From positions 1 through 13,358 of the forward strand of contig JAQVPY010000047.1 in assembly GCA_028701815.1 (NCBI GenBank): a DNA stretch of 13,358 nucleotides. Direction: 5' to 3'. Positions 12,865 to 13,358 of this stretch are shown piece after piece (the stretch's first letter is position 1; each line of letters begins with the position of its first letter). The translations under genes and the position numbers were made by a program. The notes beneath the pieces are model-generated. The model did not search any database, was not told where the DNA came from, and saw only the letters and a program-made list of their open reading frames with translations. The stretch comes from Bacteroidales bacterium (GTDB taxonomy: Bacteria > Bacteroidota > Bacteroidia > Bacteroidales > BM520).

Positions 12865-13358
12865 TTATTTAATTTTCTTTAGAAGTTGCAAAATATCTTT
12901 ACCGGTATTAGGATTAATATTTGCTCGTTGCGAGCGTATCATTATCCCCCTTTCATGATTATCTTTACAAAGTATTTCGGCACGGGCCACCTGCTCAGCG
13001 ACATCCATTGTACTGTATGACATACCATGATAATGGAAGAACAGTGCATTTCGTGTTTCGCAACCGGGTATAGGAGCAGTATGAATAATCGGAATCCCTT
13101 TTGCTGCCGCTTCTGTACTCGACAAGCCTCCGGGTTTGGTAAACAGCACATCGCAGCTGTCCATCAAAGACGCTAGCTTGTCTGTAAAACCGATAATAAT
13201 GACATTAGTATTCTCTTCATATCGTTTTTGCAGATCGGCTTTCAATCTTTTGTTATTGCCACATACGAGGAACAGTTCCACATCACATTTTGTGATAATA
13301 TTATCCACTAATTGTTGGAGATTACCATACCCCATGCTTCCTGACATAATCAAAAGCC
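12865..13358 (-). CDS. MGDG synthase/MurG-like glycosyltransferase (GT28), C-terminal part
   Basis: The frame stays open to the right edge of the window, so the N-terminal acceptor domain is missing. The visible 163 or so residues start LLIMSGSMGYGNLQQLV, the opening strand and loop of the C-terminal Rossmann domain. They contain TKPGGLSSTEAAAKGIPIIH, the nucleotide-sugar binding signature of family GT28, followed by PIPGCETRNALFF. This resembles bacterial diacylglycerol glucosyl- or galactosyltransferases (UgtP-like, MGDG-synthase fold) more than MurG. These enzymes transfer a sugar from UDP-sugar to a membrane lipid at the inner membrane face. The sugar and acceptor cannot be told from this part. 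An AT-rich inverted repeat (CAATTTT/AAAATTG, 12840-12862) follows the stop but lacks a T-run, so it is not a clear terminator. Confidence 0.82.
   Translation of the reverse strand, partial: LLIMSGSMGYGNLQQLVDNIITKCDVELFLVCGNNKRLKADLQKRYEENTNVIIIGFTDKLASLMDSCDVLFTKPGGLSSTEAAAKGIPIIHTAPIPGCETRNALFFHYHGMSYSTMDVAEQVARAEILCKDNHERGIMIRSQRANINPNTGKDILQLLKKIK

Overview
The window looks like a chromosomal segment of a Bacteroidales-type bacterium (phylum Bacteroidota). The evidence is moderately AT-rich DNA, several upstream boxes of the Bacteroidota -7 type (TAnnTTTG), weak or absent Shine-Dalgarno sites, and gene families typical of gut or oral anaerobes: hybrid cluster protein, DUF4143-type ATPase, DUF362/flavodoxin, ORF6N protein and IS4-like transposase remnants. 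No species can be named.

Left part (1-5440): an accessory, defence-flavoured stretch. It opens with the last 40 codons of hcp, then a hairpin terminator facing the decayed C-terminus of a DUF4143-type ATPase. Three 23-bp tandem repeats and a long non-coding stretch follow. That stretch holds an apparently well folded leader RNA (five nested helices, 864-984) and a perfect 11-bp hairpin ending four bases before the next start codon. This leader precedes a two-gene BcgI-like (type IIB) restriction-modification system: a fused PD-(D/E)xK nuclease and N6-adenine methyltransferase, and a two-TRD specificity subunit. The 3' end of the specificity gene is duplicated and runs into an unidentified gene remnant. 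A Fic-family AMP-transferase-like gene follows on the minus strand, with a good promoter and a perfect palindrome at the presumed transcription start. Three copies of a roughly 36-40 bp degenerate repeat lie on both sides of fic.

Middle part (5790-8705): an AraC-family regulator and a MATE-family efflux pump are divergently arranged around a 189-bp control region. The MATE -7 box sits as the loop of a perfect inverted repeat. The simplest reading is that the AraC protein controls the pump. An internally deleted IS4-like element with terminal inverted repeats follows.

Right part (8822-13358): a Nudix hydrolase diverges from a TrkH/KtrB-type potassium channel subunit. Next, on the minus strand, come an exported DUF362-flavodoxin fusion, a frameshifted ORF6N-domain pseudogene, and the C-terminal part of an MGDG-synthase/MurG-like glycosyltransferase cut by the window edge.

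The parts with least explanation are the structured RNA leader of the restriction system, the repeats around fic, the fic and MATE promoter palindromes, and the exported two-domain redox protein. Everything here was read by eye; no database search or folding program was run.
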